NCBI GenBank assembly: GCA_007922305.1
Contig: ML677374.1
Location: forward strand, 6,149,991 to 6,213,990
DNA from: Dermatemys mawii
Taxonomy: Eukaryota > Chordata > Testudines > Dermatemydidae
Length of the DNA stretch: 64,000 bases
Direction of reading: 5' to 3'
This document shows positions 55,221 to 64,000 of this stretch, one piece after another (within the stretch, counting starts at the first letter, position 1; each line of letters begins with the position of its first letter). The notes beneath the pieces are model-generated. The model did not search any database and was not told the origin of the DNA. It saw only the letters and a program-made list of their open reading frames with translations. The position numbers and the translations under genes are program-made.

Positions 55221-56084
55221 CGACAACAAGGAGCTAAATCCTCACTCCTCAGTCAGGATGAGGGCAAAAACATCTAGCGCAATAAACACAAGGATTGCAT
55301 CTGGCAATATTCTGCTGTTGGAGATGAAACGTGGTTGTATCTTAGATTTCTTGCATGGTATTAAATATAGTGATGGTCCTAAATATACCATTGAAGAGGT
55401 TTCTAGTTCATATCTCCTCTTGTGTGACACTGACCTGCAAACCAAAGCTCTGAAATGAGAGCTATTGATGCAACATAAAACAAAACTAACATTTAAATAC
55501 CTACTGCCCAGTGGACATTTTGGCATAGGTAGTTGTTGGTGTAGATTTAGGTTTACTCTCAACACAGAGAACGGCGCAGGCCTTCCCCTGAGGAGTATAC
55601 AACCTTAATTGTGTGCCTCCCCCGCCCCAGTGGGTGTACAATATATATTTGTGAGTATGTTAAAGTTTTGAGTATCACAGCTCTAAAGACAGATAAACAT
55701 TTTTTCCAGGCTTGTTTTCTTAGGTGTTTGGGAATGCATTTGGAGACACAATTCCTTTTGTTTTAGTTTCTTCTTAAAAGGTCCTTTCTGGTCTGAAAGG
55801 GATAGATCTCAGGGTGCATTCCTTTCGTTTAAGTATGTTTTACAAAATGAACAAGTTCAGTTTAGTATAAGAGGGCTTGTGTGCAAAGGCAAACCAGTTG
55901 ATCTGGATGAGTCCATATTGGTTTTCTTCAGTCTTCCTGTTGCCGTCGTTCAGTCGGTACTGATGTGGGGCCAGTTTGTGTCAGTGAGTAGTGCCTTTTG
56001 GTGCCTGTTTCAAAGCCAGCTGGACAGTTTGGCTACTAGCCCAAAGCTTGATTTCCCCCCCCCCCTTTCACTCTCCCTGATTAG
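55221..56084. other. no feature recognised
   Basis: Unique sequence; short unrecognised frames. A ten-base C-run occurs near 56055-56065. Confidence 0.4.
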
Positions 56085-56312
56085 AGATAACAAGCTGGTT
56101 CAGCTTCATTGGACTAACCCTGTTATCTCCCACCTGGATCTTGCCTACCTATTTATACCTGCCCCTGGATACTTCAACTGCATGCATCCAACGAAGTGGG
56201 TATTAGCCCACGAAAGCTTATGCTCTAATACTTTAGTTAGTCTTTAAGGTGCCACAAGACTCTTTGTTACTTCTGCAATCCCAGACTAACACGGCTACCC
56301 CTCTGATTCAGA
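56085..56312 (+). mobile_element. ancient retroelement 3' segment with hammerhead-like fold (possibly Penelope-like)
   Basis: Order: gataacaagctggttcagct, tggactaaccctgttatctc, cgaagtgggtattagcccac, gaaagcttatgctctaatac, agttagtctttaaggtgcca, caagactctttgttacttct, cagactaacacggctacccc. This matches a dispersed amniote repeat I remember in turtles and crocodilians. The 56184-56223 part has short GCAT/ATGC and GTGGG/CCCAC helices and GAAA, as described in the findings. Penelope origin is a hypothesis. Confidence 0.6.
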
Positions 56313-56659
56313 ATATCTGTGTTCTACAGATGGGGAAACCAAGTCCCTTATGGGATGCCCAGCATATTTCCCTAGTAGCTGTGTAGACCCTTGTGGAGTA
56401 CTGTATGCTATATTTATTTAGTTTAGATGCAGGCTGCCACATACTGCTAGTGTCACATTTTCACTGGTGACTGATGCACGGTTTTAGGAAAGTGGTGTGT
56501 GTAATCTGTCTGCCTGCTGACTAAAACAGCAGCCGAGGTGAACCAGTATTGACACCAGTGGGAATTCAGTTTTACACAGGGCCTCCTGCATCCAGACTCA
56601 TGTTTACCCTGGTTTCAGTTACGGTTCCTTAACTAAAGTAATTAATCTGTCCAGGCTGC

Positions 56660-56700
56660 CAGAGACTTGTCTACATTAGGGTTTATCTACCCCTAGGAAG
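56660..56700 (+). mobile_element. Harbinger-like MITE end fragment
   Basis: agagacttgtctacattagg resembles the ends at 12143 and 15345. Too short for more. Confidence 0.3.
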
Positions 56701-58479
56701 AGGGCATTTGGGAGGGACAGTGACCGTGCGAGGCATATGACCCTAGCATAATAAGAGGAAGCAGCACCTGCAAGACTTTCTCTATGAGGATATCATGAGA
56801 GTGGGACAGAGCCAGCAAATGGGAGTCCAGGTGCATTCACAGGAAAGTGTCTTTTAACGTGCAGTGTCTATCAAAGTGAGAATAGTGACTTGAGGTTCAC
56901 ATTGTCTGGGTGGGCTCCACCAGGAGGGTTCATACAGGACATCTCCATAATGTGTATTGAGGAGCCATTTCCTTAGGTACACCTCCACAGTGTCTTTGCA
57001 CATAAACGACAGTTTTGTGCCTTCTAGCGGGGATGCAATGAAGTTGCAGTGCAAGTGGTGATTTAAGGTGGTGGGGGAAATACACTAACAGCTGTCTGGA
57101 AAGCCCAGGACTTTAGTATTTGTCTAACTGAAGAAAGCTTATTTAGCTCCCGGTTGATTATTTTGAGGAGGCTACATCTCTGGACCAACTCCTTTTCTCC
57201 CACTGGTTGTGCTCCCCATTCAGAGGGCCAGCAGTACTCACAGAAACCCAAAAAGTGTCGGTGTCCTATTTGCAGTTTGCGCCTGCTTTAAAGCAGAACA
57301 GGGAGAGAACTGGATTTATGATGTTTGGTTTGGGAAATCTATTTTTGTTCCCTGTAACCAATTGCCTTTTAACTATGAGTGAAGAGCAATGGATAGAGAT
57401 CTCAGGGGAGACCCGCGCTGAATCTTATTCGCAAGGAGATGACAGTGTGAAAATTCTTTTGGCATTGAAGGTGCATTGATAGAACAGCAAAAAAAAAAGT
57501 GTCCAGGAAACTAAAGCAGCCCAAGATGTTCTGAAGCGGCCTATAACTTCTTGACAGATCTGGGAAAGAGTATTGGAGACTTTACTGTCAGTTACCTTTC
57601 GAGTTTAACAAGGAGCCAGATGCTGTTTCTGGAAGTGTCTTTCCTGGCTTCGGAATTTTAGCTTATTAAAAATTGGGAAGAGCAAAAGTACGCAAAAATC
57701 CTTTCCATCCTTGCAGTTCATTTCACGGGGGGGAGTTTGCAAAAGCATTCAGTGTTGGCCTGTCTCTGCTGCCATTTGAAGCCAACAAGGAAGTGTAGTG
57801 TTGACTGCAGGGGGAAGCTGGTTTAGACCAACGCAGAGTGCTTTTGACAGCCCAATAGGTGTATGTTAATACGACCATAAACTGGTTGGGGGTAGCTGGG
57901 TGGGTGCATGCCTCTGATAGATAGAATTTGAACTTTTGGACAGTGTTTGGCATATCCCCTGTATTGCTGACAGAACGGAGATTCTCCTTTAAGTCAACCG
58001 TGGGCAGGAGGATCCAAATCTATTCCTGGTGTCACTAAAGTTCAAAGTGACCCTGGAGCGTGCCGCATAGTGACAGGCAAGCAACAGACCTGCTTCCCCA
58101 TGGTACAGCACAAATATGGCACAAATTTCAAAGCAACATTAACCCACTAAAGGGAAAACTGTAACAAAACTAAACAAGCCATTAGTCAGTTGTGTCATCT
58201 AAAAGATGGTGCCCCCAACAGAACAGTGCTTGTTAGCGTCATGGCTGGAAGGCACTGGCTCGACAGAAGAGCAGCCTCTTACCTAGTTGGGATCTGAGTA
58301 TTGGTTGAAATATTTCCGGTCAAATACTAGCTCAAACCATCTGGCCTTGATCTGTGCAATCAAACCTGAAGTGGTTCAGATATAGGTAATAGGTGTTTTA
58401 AAACTGGGTGGGAAGAGCTAAAGCTTCGTCATTAACACTGAAAGGCAACAAACGGTTATGCTGATACAAAATGTTTTTT
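56701..58479. other. no gene recognised
   Basis: Unique sequence; scattered frames of 61-90 codons have no recognisable domain. Confidence 0.4.
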
Positions 58480-58780
58480 CTTCCAGAATGCATGGTTAAT
58501 CTGGGTAACTCACTGCCACAAGGTATCCTTGATGCCAAGGCCTTTGTGGAGCCCCAAAAAGATTCAGATCACTGGGGATGTTCTTGTGCTTTTTATGAAT
58601 GTATAAGTAACCTAAAAAGAAACTTTCATGCTTCCACCCAGCATAAGCCAGCTACTAACTTATGGGGAAACTTTCCTGGGAGCAGGTTATTTCAGAACTG
58701 CCTGCTACAGTAGTGTGTTTGCACCATTATCTGAAGTGCCAGTCACTGGCTACTATTGGAAATGGGATGTGGGACTAACT
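58480..58780 (+). mobile_element. CR1 LINE fragment
   Basis: ccagaatgcatggttaatct, gggtaactcactgccacaag, gtatccttgatgccaaggcc, cccagcataagccagctact, aacttatggggaaactttcc, tgggagcaggttatttcaga and tgaagtgccagtcactggct follow the CR1 3' region in order. Frames of 80 and 66 codons overlap it and are not genes. Confidence 0.88.
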
Positions 58781-59154
58781 CTTGGCTCTGTTTGGAATGA
58801 GAATTTGTTTCCTCTTTTATCAGTGTAAAGTAAAGGTCATTCTGACCCTGGTATTCGGATGTCCAGAATGTGCTGTGATATTAACCTGTCTTGTTAACTG
58901 TGAACAAATTGGAAGTGGATTGTTCTCTGCCTTCAGTTCTGAAGCCCCACTGTTATTGATATATCCACAAACACTGATCCACGACATCAGCGGTAATTGT
59001 TCTCTCTCCTGGAAAAGACTCTCAGTGAAACTGGAGAGCAGGGGTGGGAAGGGCGGAGGTACAAGTGCCTCCTCTGGGGTTCTCAGAAAAATTACCTCAT
59101 TGGAACTTCACCAAGTTCTGTATGTGCTAATATTACAGACAAGTGCTTCTCTGC
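58781..59154. other. no feature recognised
   Basis: Unique sequence; part of a 126-codon frame (58782-59162) without recognisable domain. Confidence 0.35.
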
Positions 59155-59380
59155 AGTGGTGATGGGTGCACAACAACAATGCATTTATATAGCAGCTTTT
59201 CTCTGGGGACCTCCAAAGGTTTACAGGGATGGGAATGTCGTATAATCCCGATCCATCAAATGGGGACACTGAGACACGAAGGGCAAGGGGCTTGCCTCAG
59301 GTTCATGGTGGAGTTGTCAGTAGAACAGAGGTGTCCTGTCTTTCAGCCGCCTGCTCTAATCACAAAGGACCTGGAACAAC
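59155..59380 (-). repeat. MIR-type SINE copy, long
   Basis: aacaatgcatttatatagca, gcttttctctggggacctcc, aaatggggacactgagacac, ggggcttgcctcaggttcat, tcctgtctttcagccgcctg in reverse-strand MIR order. Confidence 0.7.
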
Positions 59381-60539
59381 ACAGTGTTGAGTCTATGGAA
59401 GCCGTTTCATTGACTTGAACAGATTTGGATCAGGCCCTGGATGAACTGCCCCTTATGGGATCATACGAAGTGGCCAAAGCTAGCAGTTCTGCCCATGAAC
59501 GTCAAAGACAGGTGTATAGTAAATTGTAGCTGGATCTGCCACTGAGCATCTCTCTATAAGGCTATGATTCAGGCATCCCTGGAGCCATAGGAATGGCTCT
59601 GCTCTACTGATTTTGACTAGGCCCTGTAGTTTTACTGGAGCAGTAAAGCCACTTTCCTTTTACGTTTAAAAGGCAGCAAATAACAAGTACAGTTACAAAG
59701 ACAACTAAAATCAGTCCCACTGCTTTTTTTTAAACAAGAAAAGTATTTAAATTTGAATTTTAACTGTGATTGTTATAGTGGGGTGGGAATCAGTTCTCTG
59801 GAATGCTTCCTGGCTTGAAAAATGCTTTATTTTATGTGCCCTAGAAAGGCTCTTATAAAATGTGGTAAGGGATCTCTCTCTCTCTCTGTGCGCACACAAG
59901 ACCTGAGAATACTCAGTGCTATCCCAGCACTGCTGGCCGGTTGCTCAGATATATATCACTCCATTAGCATCTAAATCCTTCAGCTCTGCAGTCAGATTTA
60001 CTGGGTTGTGATGGCGAGTGGATTCACTGGGCCACCTACACCAGAGCTCTGCACCACGTTTCTTGGAGCAGTGAATTACAAAAAGACTAGGAAAGAAATC
60101 CAGTGATTTCAGTAACATTTTTTTCTTTAACAAGGAGCTGGGCTAAATGACCATGTATTTCTTTGTTGATTGCTAAAGCTGTGCTTGTTTGGGGTTTTTG
60201 TTTTGTTTTAAATTGTCTCTTTACAACCCATCCCATGGGGTGTGCAGGCATTAAACCAAAACAGATCCCGCAGACTTGAAGTAAGTGAAGCACGAGCTTG
60301 TTTTAGGTATTCATCTGGAGAGGAAGGAGAAACACCCATAATTTTTTTTTTCCTTTAAAAAGTTGTTAGGGTACAAAGTGTCCTGATCTTAGTTTAACCC
60401 CCCCAGCTCCAGTGTAACATTTGCTTGGGCCTGCGCATGTGTATATCTTATAAACCGAGGTCAGATACGTTTCTGGCAACAATACTCCAAGCTCTCAGAC
60501 TAGAAGGATCTTTCGTCAGTTTGAATTGGACTGGATTTC
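59381..60539. other. mostly unique; CT microsatellite
   Basis: A CT run is present at about 59874-59888. A half palindrome (ttgacttgaacagatttgga then tcaggccc) lies at 59409-59438. Confidence 0.4.
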
Positions 60540-60870
60540 AAAATAGGTCCCTGAGGTGAAGGGCCAATATCTCAAGCCATTAAATCATGTTTTATACCAA
60601 CCCCTAATAATGAATGAAGTGCCATTTCATACAACACCTAAGTTAGGATTTTATTGATTAACTCTCATCTTGGCATTCCACCCAAATCTAAGATGTATTG
60701 CCTGCTGTAATTTTTACATTAGCTGTCAAATTCATCTTGTCTTCCCTAGGTTATGATGTGTACAGAACAGACAATAAACAACATCACCGTTTGAGTGTTT
60801 ATCTAATGAATATACACAGACCAGGAAGATTAATAATGATTTGATAGGCAGAGCCAAGAGGCAGGAAATA
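60540..60870. promoter_or_regulatory. candidate conserved non-coding element
   Basis: gccattaaatcatgttttat, cctaataatgaatgaagtgc, gattttattgattaactctc, acagacaataaacaacatca, aagattaataatgatttgat. Repeat-free with several homeodomain/SOX-like words. Untested. Confidence 0.3.
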
Positions 60871-61014
60871 ACCACATTCTGTAAAGCCCTGGATCATGAT
60901 TTGAAATGAACAGGAGTGCTTGAAGAGGGGAAACAAGCTTTTTTTCCACCCCACACACCCCACTTTACCTTGTAGCACATAGTTCAAAAATCTCAAGAAG
61001 GCAAAGATGGAAGC

Positions 61015-61038
61015 TTTTTTTTTTTTTTTTTAAAAAAA
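61015..61038. repeat. T17 A7 homopolymer junction
   Basis: Seventeen T followed directly by seven A. Confidence 0.95.
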
Positions 61039-61084
61039 GCATTCTACTCGCTTAAATACTACAGTGATGCACGCACAAGAAATA

Positions 61085-61260
61085 GCTACATTTACACATT
61101 GCCTACAAAGGTATAGTTAAGGATTATTTAAAGAATCAACTTTATTTATTATCAACTTTAAATATATAAATATATTCAATATAAAATGAAATATAAATGT
61201 ATTCAAGGAACATATCTGTTAACACTATTAAGTATTAACACATGTTAAGTTAAAGTTGCC
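61085..61260. other. very AT-rich unique stretch
   Basis: tttaaatatataaatatatt and tatttattatcaacttt; possibly a low-complexity region. No feature supported. Confidence 0.4.
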
Positions 61261-61267
61261 CTTGATG

Positions 61268-61335
61268 AGTTCTCTTTGGGGATTGAATCGACGACCTCCT
61301 GGATTTTGGAGGGCTATCCACTAGAGGGAGACAAA
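61268..61335 (-). repeat. tRNA-like fragment (tRNA pseudogene or SINE head)
   Basis: On the minus strand the order is ctctagtggatag (A-box-like), an anticodon-arm-like CCTCC/GGAGG stem with an 8-nt loop, then gattcaatcccc (T-loop/B-box-like ttcaatc). Acceptor pairing is weak. No poly-A or tail module was found next to it. Not a functional tRNA as far as I can judge. Confidence 0.45.
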
Positions 61336-62639
61336 CAGCCACACTTTGTTGGTGTGGGATTATACTGTATTTACACTTTATTCCTCTTCAGTTCGGGATT
61401 TGGGGCACAAAACATGCATAATACCTCCGTATAAGTCTCCTCCCACCTACTGCCCTCAGCTGGATGGAATGCTCTTTTAAGACCTGCTCCAATGGGATTG
61501 ATTGTATTCCATCTGAGCCCATGTCAGGTTCCCCAAAGTGAGTCTGATACACTCCTTCCAGGTAAATGGAGAAATAACTTAATTTTGGTTAGAAGCATCC
61601 ACAGGATTGCCCATTATCTGCATTAAGGGAAGGGTGTGTGTGTATGTATATCTATATCTATATATATCTCATCACAACTCTCAGCTGCTCTGCCTCCCTT
61701 TAGTACAGTAATCTGAACCATTTGCCATTACTTGTTGGGTGATGACAAGTTACCTTAGGTTACCCATGCCTAGATCAGTGCAAAGAAATGCAGACCCTCA
61801 GGATGAGATAGGGAAGTAGAGAAAGGAGAGGAGGCTTTAAAGAATGAGAGGAATCTGTCACAATCCCATCAATCTGTATGGGTGCCCGTTAGTGTCCTGT
61901 AATTGTGTCCCTGCGGGAGGAGAGGGATGGAGGCAATGAATCTGGGCCTTAAATTGGGCTTGGGAGCTGTTTGTTTGATTGAAGATGGGATATATGGTCC
62001 ACAGGTGTTAACATAACCCAGTCATTGGCCAACATGAAACCATGTAAAACAAGATTGGGGTTTGGAATAGAGAGATCTCACCCTGTTGAGTACCATGGCA
62101 AACAAACCATTAAAAATCCTTTGTACCTTTTATTAAAGGTACAGAAAAAAGGGGAAATGGTGGAAGCATTTAAAATATAAAGTGTTAAGTCAGGCTTTTG
62201 TTTTAACAGTGTTGTTTATGTTTCCTTTCTCTGGAGAGCGTTTTAGAGGGGGGCGGGAAACTCCTTGTCTCATGGTCTCTTAGGTGGTATTAAAGACAGT
62301 AATAACTGTCCTGTTGGGTAAAAAAAGAAGAAATCCATTAGCTGAGATGGACTGGAGCTGTTGCTGCAGTCGTTAAAGTCCATTTCTTCCCCACGTGGTG
62401 GTTGGGATTCAGGTGCAGGAGAGGGGGTGATGTCATCTGGATCCTTCTCTCTGGCTCAGTCTGGTCAGTATAATGAAGGCTGCAGATCTCAGGAAATGGT
62501 AGGGGAGTGAAGCCATGATGGTAAGGCTTGTTTCAGTAGCTTGTGTCTGTTCTTCCTCTCTGTTCTATCTGTTCTTTTCTGTCTTTCCCCAAAAAGTCTC
62601 TCAAAGGAAATGATGGGAGGAATAGCCCATCCCCTCGTT
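61336..62639. other. mostly unique; small TA/TG repeat and hairpin
   Basis: A TG/TATC simple repeat is at 61633-61668, and a perfect 8-bp stem (gtaccttt / aaaggtac, 4-nt loop) is at 62123-62142 next to agaaaaaagg. Possibly a decayed LTR-like element around 61850-62200; no LTR ends found. Confidence 0.3.
61633..61668. repeat. TG / TATC simple repeat
   Basis: gtgtgtgtgtatgtatatct then atatctatatatatc. Confidence 0.85.
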
Positions 62640-62930
62640 ATTTTTGTCCACTAATTAGGCTTAATATCTGATGCACCAATTTTGGTTAATTAACTTCTGG
62701 CTCCACATCAGTTTTTTAACAAGCATAATTTCAACGGGCCTCAGTGTGGCCTTTTTCATTCAGACTAATCCAGTTTCTCTATTTAGTTCTCTTGAACCTG
62801 TTTAATTTTCTTTATTGTAGGTCATTGTGACATCTTACAAACTCATATTTCCTTTTTACAGTTTAACTGAACATTAGGGTAAATTTATAAGCCCATTTAT
62901 CACAAAAATACCCAGGACACCAACCCAAGA
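62640..62930. promoter_or_regulatory. candidate conserved non-coding element
   Basis: ttggttaattaacttctggc, aacaagcataatttcaacgg, cattcagactaatccagttt (Bicoid/OTX-like taatcc), gtttaattttctttattg. Repeat-free. Untested. Confidence 0.3.
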
Positions 62931-63594
62931 ACAGGAATCCCTTGAAGAGTGTTTTGCATAGAGTTGTCACACAATACTAGGTCAGTGTTGTCCAATGAAA
63001 CTTGGCCTTACTGTGCATGAAACTGATATGTTTTCATGTCTAAGTCTGCTTTTGTTCCTCAGACATCACGTTTTATCCCCCTGTGCTAGTTCGTCAGACA
63101 TCGCTCATTGGCTGCCATTTTGTTACCTCTGTTATATTTGTGTGGAACTGAGGCTTTAAAAAATGGCAGCTTGCCAAGTTTCCTGTGAGAGCTAGAATAA
63201 TCAAATGACTATGTTGCTTCCCTAGGCTTGTCCAATTTACAGGGGGGTCTGAAAAGGGAAGTTCTTCCTGTTTGTTCCTTTAAGGTTTTGAGTCCGCCAA
63301 TAGAGAAGTTAACCTTCGTAGGCTCTTTCTAGAATATTCTAGGATTTTGGATTGAAGAACATGGCTTTTCTTCACTGAAAATACTCTCCAAACTAAGGCC
63401 CTGCTCATGAAAAGCTTACACGCATGCTGAGCTTTTATGTCCTGTGAGTGTTCTCATTGAAATAATTGGGGCTTCCAGCACCGTGTGATGTTAAACACCA
63501 GTGCCAATGCGATGCTGCTGATCTCATTAGGTCAGTATTGACTGTTGTTGGTACAGCTCTGTCTGCAATGTAACAAGTGTTAAGGGAAGCAGAG
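62931..63594. other. no gene recognised
   Basis: Unique sequence; contains the heat-shock-element-like motif at 63326-63340. Confidence 0.4.
63326..63340. promoter_or_regulatory. heat-shock-element-like motif
   Basis: Three contiguous alternating units, tTTCt aGAAt aTTCt, match the HSF trimer pattern exactly. With nine fixed bases and two phases, roughly half a match is expected by chance in a window this long, so functional significance is doubtful. Confidence 0.2.
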
Positions 63595-63690
63595 CTGTGC
63601 AGTCGGTAGGGCCTGGGATCGGCAGGAAACAAGAGTTCTATTTCCAGCACTTACACTGAGATCAATCTGACCTTGCATGAGTCAGTTGGG
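63595..63690 (+). repeat. MIR-like SINE body fragment
   Basis: agctgtgcagtcggtagggc, cctgggatcggcaggaaaca, agagttctatttccagcact, tgaccttgcatgagtcagtt approximate the forward SINE body. Its tail module may be the one at 63880-64000. Confidence 0.45.
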
Positions 63691-63879
63691 GCCTGGTTAG
63701 CTCAGAGCTGCTGAGCACCCATAATCTCCACTGACATCAACGAATGCTGAATGCTCATCATCTCTGAAAAACCATCCTTAATCTTTCTGCGGTTATGATC
63801 ACTGCTTGTCATGCTGGCCAGTGTTGTCTCATTGTTTCTTTGTGATCCCCTGTCTGTCATATGCTGCTTGTCTTATGCT

Positions 63880-64000
63880 TAGCTTGTAAACTCTCCAGGA
63901 CAGGGGCTGTCTCTTTGTTGTTTTGTACAGCACCTGGCACAAAGGGGTCCTTATCCCCAACTAGGGCCTTGAGGTGCGACATAATAATAAAGTGTAGCTG
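63880..64000 (+). repeat. SINE tail fragment, at the window edge
   Basis: cttgtaaactctccaggaca, ggggctgtctctttgttgtt, ttgtacagcacctggcacaa, aggggtccttatccccaact and terminal ataataataaa. Same family as 29688-29815; may continue beyond the window. Confidence 0.7.

Noticed and set aside
62050..62200. Possible LTR-type element with a gtaccttt/aaaggtac hairpin
   Set aside because: Only the 8-bp hairpin is clear; no ends, primer-binding site or duplicate seen.
1..64000. CRISPR arrays, prokaryotic operons, phage or organelle genes
   Set aside because: No direct-repeat/spacer arrays, no ribosome-binding-site-led gene strings, and repeat content is clearly that of an amniote nuclear genome.

Overview
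The window looks like non-coding nuclear DNA from an amniote, most probably a turtle. The evidence is the repeat content. There are CR1 LINE pieces in both orientations, several old MIR-type SINE copies, and many short inverted-repeat DNA transposons (hAT-like with 8-bp target duplications, Harbinger-like with TTA duplications). Their end sequences (agggtgaccagat, caggggtggccaa, gtctacac) match families I remember as abundant in turtles and, less so, crocodilians. No database search was possible, so the species call is an inference.

I found no protein-coding gene I can defend. The longest ATG-to-stop frame (28617-29201, 194 codons) shows no recognisable domain, and the other open frames are short, overlapping and often inside repeats. 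There are no bacterial, viral or organelle features. The window is best read as part of a very long intron or an intergenic 'gene desert'. Three exon-like acceptor/donor pairs (1275-1472, 11595-11643, 36240-36389) are the only hints of transcription; only the 49-nt one stays open in a usable frame.

Layout. 0-9 kb: palindromic repeats, a hAT MITE with a perfect duplication (6586-6688) and AT-rich candidate conserved blocks. 9-16 kb: MIR, a GT microsatellite inside a candidate conserved block, two Harbinger-like MITEs and a candidate 49-nt exon. 16-27 kb: MIR copies (one split by a CR1), a 400-bp hAT element with perfect duplication, a 432-bp hAT-like MITE and CR1. 27-45 kb: mostly unique, with several AT-rich TAAT-bearing blocks, MIR and two CR1 pieces. 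45-50 kb: three hAT-like elements. 50-55 kb: a CpG-richer segment followed by the most enhancer-like unique sequence, plus a LINE fragment. 55-64 kb: a Penelope-like or related repeat with a hammerhead-like fold, CR1, MIR, further candidate conserved blocks, a tRNA-like fragment and SINE tails.

The candidate regulatory blocks were picked by eye: repeat-free, AT-rich, carrying homeodomain-like TAAT, GATA, SOX-like or octamer-like words. Without an alignment they remain hypotheses. If real, their density would fit a developmental regulator's neighbourhood. I saw no previously undescribed multi-gene system.
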